Shown here piece by piece: positions 4,142 through 5,561 of a stretch of DNA of 5,561 nt. Made by a program: the position numbers and the translations under genes. This DNA comes from JACRAR01 sp041665185. GTDB taxonomy: Bacteria; Pseudomonadota; Gammaproteobacteria; Burkholderiales; Rhodocyclaceae. How positions within the stretch are numbered: the first letter of the stretch is position 1; each line of letters opens with the position of its first letter. Location: assembly GCA_041665185.1 (NCBI GenBank), contig JBAYJH010000319.1, positions 1-5,561 of the forward strand. Reading direction: 5' to 3'. The notes under the pieces are model-generated. The model was given only the letters and a program-made list of their open reading frames with translations, was not told the DNA's origin and did not search any database.

Positions 4142-4795
4142 CTAAGTCACAGAGGCGATTTGGCGCAGGCCCGGAGGGTTGAGCACTTCGATCTGCTCTC
4201 GTCCGAGCCGAACCAGCCCCTGATCCACAAAGCGCTTCAGAAGACGGCTGACCATTTCACGCACGCTCCCGAGTTCATCCGCCAGTTGCTGATGGGTCAC
4301 ATGAATCACCGGGCCCTTACCCAGAAGAATTGCCGCCAGGCGCTGGTCGAGTCGTTGAAAGGCCACCGCTTCCACCAACTGCATCAATTCGGCCATGCGC
4401 TCCGAGAAAAGCGAGAAGACAAATTCCCGAAAAGCCGGCTCGCCCAATAACTCCTGGAAGACTTTGTTCGGCAGTAGTCCCAGTGTCGTGGCGCCATCGG
4501 TCACGCCTCGCGCGTTGTAGTCGGTGTGGCCTAATAGGCAACTCGAACTGATGATGCAGCTCTCTCCCGCGGTTACCCGATAGAGCGGCAGTTCGCGGCC
4601 GCTCGCACTTGCTTTGACCACGCGGATTGCGCCTTCGAGAATGAATGGGAACCCCACGCATGGCTGCTGCTCATCGAATAGCACTGTGCCGGTAGGAACC
4701 GACAATATCTGTAGGGTAGTGCGAACTCGCTGGACAACCTTCGCGGACAGCTTCGCCAGGACCGGATATTGTGCAAAAAGTGCCTCTTCATTCAT
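4142..4795 (-). CDS. Crp/Fnr-family transcriptional regulator with a cysteine pair in the sensor domain (217 aa)
   Basis: Residues about 15-110 are the cyclic-nucleotide-binding-type beta-barrel (VPTGTVLFDEQQPCVGFPFILEGAIRVVK region), followed by the long dimerisation helix (about 120-145) and a winged helix (about 148-217). The recognition helix ELGSVREMVSRLLKRF contains E180, S183 and R184 in the positions that read TTGAT-type half sites in FNR, so an FNR-like target is likely. The N-terminal Fe-S cysteines of FNR are absent. Instead the GESCIISSSCLLG segment carries C80 and C86 where cyclic-nucleotide binders have the phosphate-binding cassette, whose Arg-Ser signature is also missing; C46 is nearby. 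This suggests thiol or sulfur sensing rather than cAMP (inference). The start at 4795 fits the family length; ATGs at 4831 and 4870 would add unconserved residues. Confidence 0.92.
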   Translation of the reverse strand: MNEEALFAQYPVLAKLSAKVVQRVRTTLQILSVPTGTVLFDEQQPCVGFPFILEGAIRVVKASASGRELPLYRVTAGESCIISSSCLLGHTDYNARGVTDGATTLGLLPNKVFQELLGEPAFREFVFSLFSERMAELMQLVEAVAFQRLDQRLAAILLGKGPVIHVTHQQLADELGSVREMVSRLLKRFVDQGLVRLGREQIEVLNPPGLRQIASVT

Positions 4796-4994
4796 GCGGA
4801 GCCTGCAATCGAGTTGCAATTGCAAAAGCATACTCCAAGAACCACTCAAACCGCCTCTAGAGCATGTCAACCAGGCACCGGTTCACTGTCCCGGTAGCGT
4901 GGTGATGCGGGTAACGACATCCGTGTGAAACGTCTTCAAGTCGAAGCGCTATGGGTGGCCAGCTGTTGTTCACCCGGATGGAACTCGCCGAGAC
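4796..4994. other. Intergenic region upstream of the Crp/Fnr gene
   Basis: It should hold the regulator's promoter. A minus-strand TTGACA (plus 4865-4870) equals the -35 consensus, but no acceptable -10 lies 16-18 bp beyond it. No clear intrinsic terminator for the dehydrogenase is visible; ACCGG and CCGGT arms around 4876-4894 are too weak. Confidence 0.4.
4814..4825. promoter_or_regulatory. 12-bp perfect palindrome upstream of the Crp/Fnr gene
   Basis: TTGCAATTGCAA is self-complementary and ends 19 bases before the regulator's start codon. Its TTG-N6-CAA layout is like a compressed FNR/CRP-type half-site pair (the standard box has N8), so autoregulation is possible. If translation began at 4831 the palindrome would lie inside the coding sequence. 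Confidence 0.35.
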
Positions 4995-5561
4995 TCATGA
5001 TGGAGCCTCTCTTGAAGCACAGGCTTTGCTTTCGATGGACTGAACCTCGAGGACGCGCAACAGGGATGACGTGTCGTCTGAGCCCCATCCCTCGGCTACT
5101 AGCCGCTCAAGTTGAGCCCGGACAACATTTGTCGCGGGCATGCAAATTCCCATTTCATCGATGGTGTGGCATACCAATCCGAAATCTTTGGCGTGCAGAC
5201 GCGCTTCAATCCCGGCGGAGAAGTCACGCTCCTCCATCTTCGGCCCCATCAAATCGAGCATTTTCGAACCGGCCATGCCGGCGGCAATTGCAGTCAAGAC
5301 TCGGGAAGGATCGACACGCATTCGCGTGGCGAATTGAACCGCTTCCGCAATTCCCTGGATATTTATCACTTGAACCAACTGATTGCAGGCTTTCGCGACC
5401 TGACCTGCGCCGTTGGGACCAATGTGCGTAATCGTCTGCCCGAGACAGGCCAGGACAGGGCGGGCGCGTTCAAGCACGCGCTGATCGCCACCCACCATGA
5501 TAGAGAGTGTCCCGGTTTCTGCCCCCTTGATGCCGCCAGATACCGGTGCATCGAGAAACTC
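4995..5561 (-). CDS. Beta-hydroxyacid dehydrogenase (tartronate semialdehyde reductase / 3-hydroxyisobutyrate dehydrogenase type), partial
   Basis: The visible 188 codons are the C-terminal two thirds of a roughly 290-aa NAD(P)-dependent enzyme; the N-terminal Rossmann half with its GxGxxG motif lies beyond the right edge. The frame enters at the edge with the substrate-binding signature FLDAPVSGGIKGAETGTLS, then IMVGGD. Next comes NGAGQVAKACNQ, whose Lys is the catalytic base of the family, then the all-helical C-terminal domain with GMAGSKMLDLMGPKM and the substrate-side motif RLHAKDFGL. The sequence aligns well along its length with E. coli GarR (2-hydroxy-3-oxopropionate reductase), which reduces tartronate semialdehyde to glycerate, but paralogues acting on 3-hydroxyisobutyrate or succinic semialdehyde share all these motifs. 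The exact substrate is therefore open. It is on the same strand as the Crp/Fnr gene, 199 bases upstream, and probably a separate unit. Confidence 0.92.
   Translation of the reverse strand, partial: EFLDAPVSGGIKGAETGTLSIMVGGDQRVLERARPVLACLGQTITHIGPNGAGQVAKACNQLVQVINIQGIAEAVQFATRMRVDPSRVLTAIAAGMAGSKMLDLMGPKMEERDFSAGIEARLHAKDFGLVCHTIDEMGICMPATNVVRAQLERLVAEGWGSDDTSSLLRVLEVQSIESKACASREAPS

Noticed and set aside
4865..4870. Consensus TTGACA as the -35 of the Crp/Fnr gene
   Set aside because: No acceptable -10 hexamer is found 16-18 bp downstream on the minus strand, so I did not call a promoter.
4925..5431. 168-codon plus-strand open frame
   Set aside because: It is antisense to the well-supported dehydrogenase and low-complexity in composition.

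Overview
This window looks like chromosomal DNA of a GC-rich Gram-negative proteobacterium, most likely a betaproteobacterium (Rhodocyclales-like). This is inferred from the gene families and overall composition, not from a diagnostic marker. It has no rRNA, tRNA, insertion sequence, integrase or CRISPR array. The genes are small and separated by unusually long intergenic stretches. Two genes are cut by the window edges.

Layout from left to right. (1) 1-535, minus strand: a secreted glycine-zipper envelope protein running off the left edge. (2) 536-849: a divergent intergenic region whose right end holds a 16-bp perfect palindrome on a candidate -10 box, followed by three tandem copies of an octamer. 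(3) 850-1251, plus: a 133-aa four-helix inner-membrane protein of unknown function. (4) 1252-1635: a gene-poor stretch with several hairpins and a possible 41-aa ORF. (5) 1636-2046, plus: a 136-aa membrane protein built from a tandemly duplicated hydrophobic unit, closed by a textbook intrinsic terminator at 2070-2100. (6) 2101-2585: mostly unexplained sequence with strong hairpins. (7) 2586-2783 and 2818-3501, plus: an unrecognised 65-aa protein, then a serine carboxylesterase with a TTG start, probably one operon. (8) 3502-3877: a convergent intergenic region with a minus-strand terminator, an FNR-box-like site and a 22-codon ORF. (9) 4795-3878, minus: a Crp/Fnr-family regulator followed by a DUF2892 membrane protein, probably co-transcribed. 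(10) 4995-5561, minus: the C-terminal two thirds of a beta-hydroxyacid dehydrogenase (tartronate semialdehyde reductase / 3-hydroxyisobutyrate dehydrogenase type), cut by the right edge.

How the genes might work together: the only convincing functional unit is the Crp/Fnr regulator with DUF2892. Both carry paired cysteines, which fits a redox or sulfur-responsive envelope function; this is inference. Three other products are membrane or envelope proteins without a known role. I see no clear defence system, toxin-antitoxin pair or biosynthetic cluster. The best leads are the duplicated-repeat membrane protein, the palindrome plus octamer promoter at 794-838, the cysteine-containing Crp/DUF2892 pair, and a possible small transcript ending at the 3591-3627 terminator.
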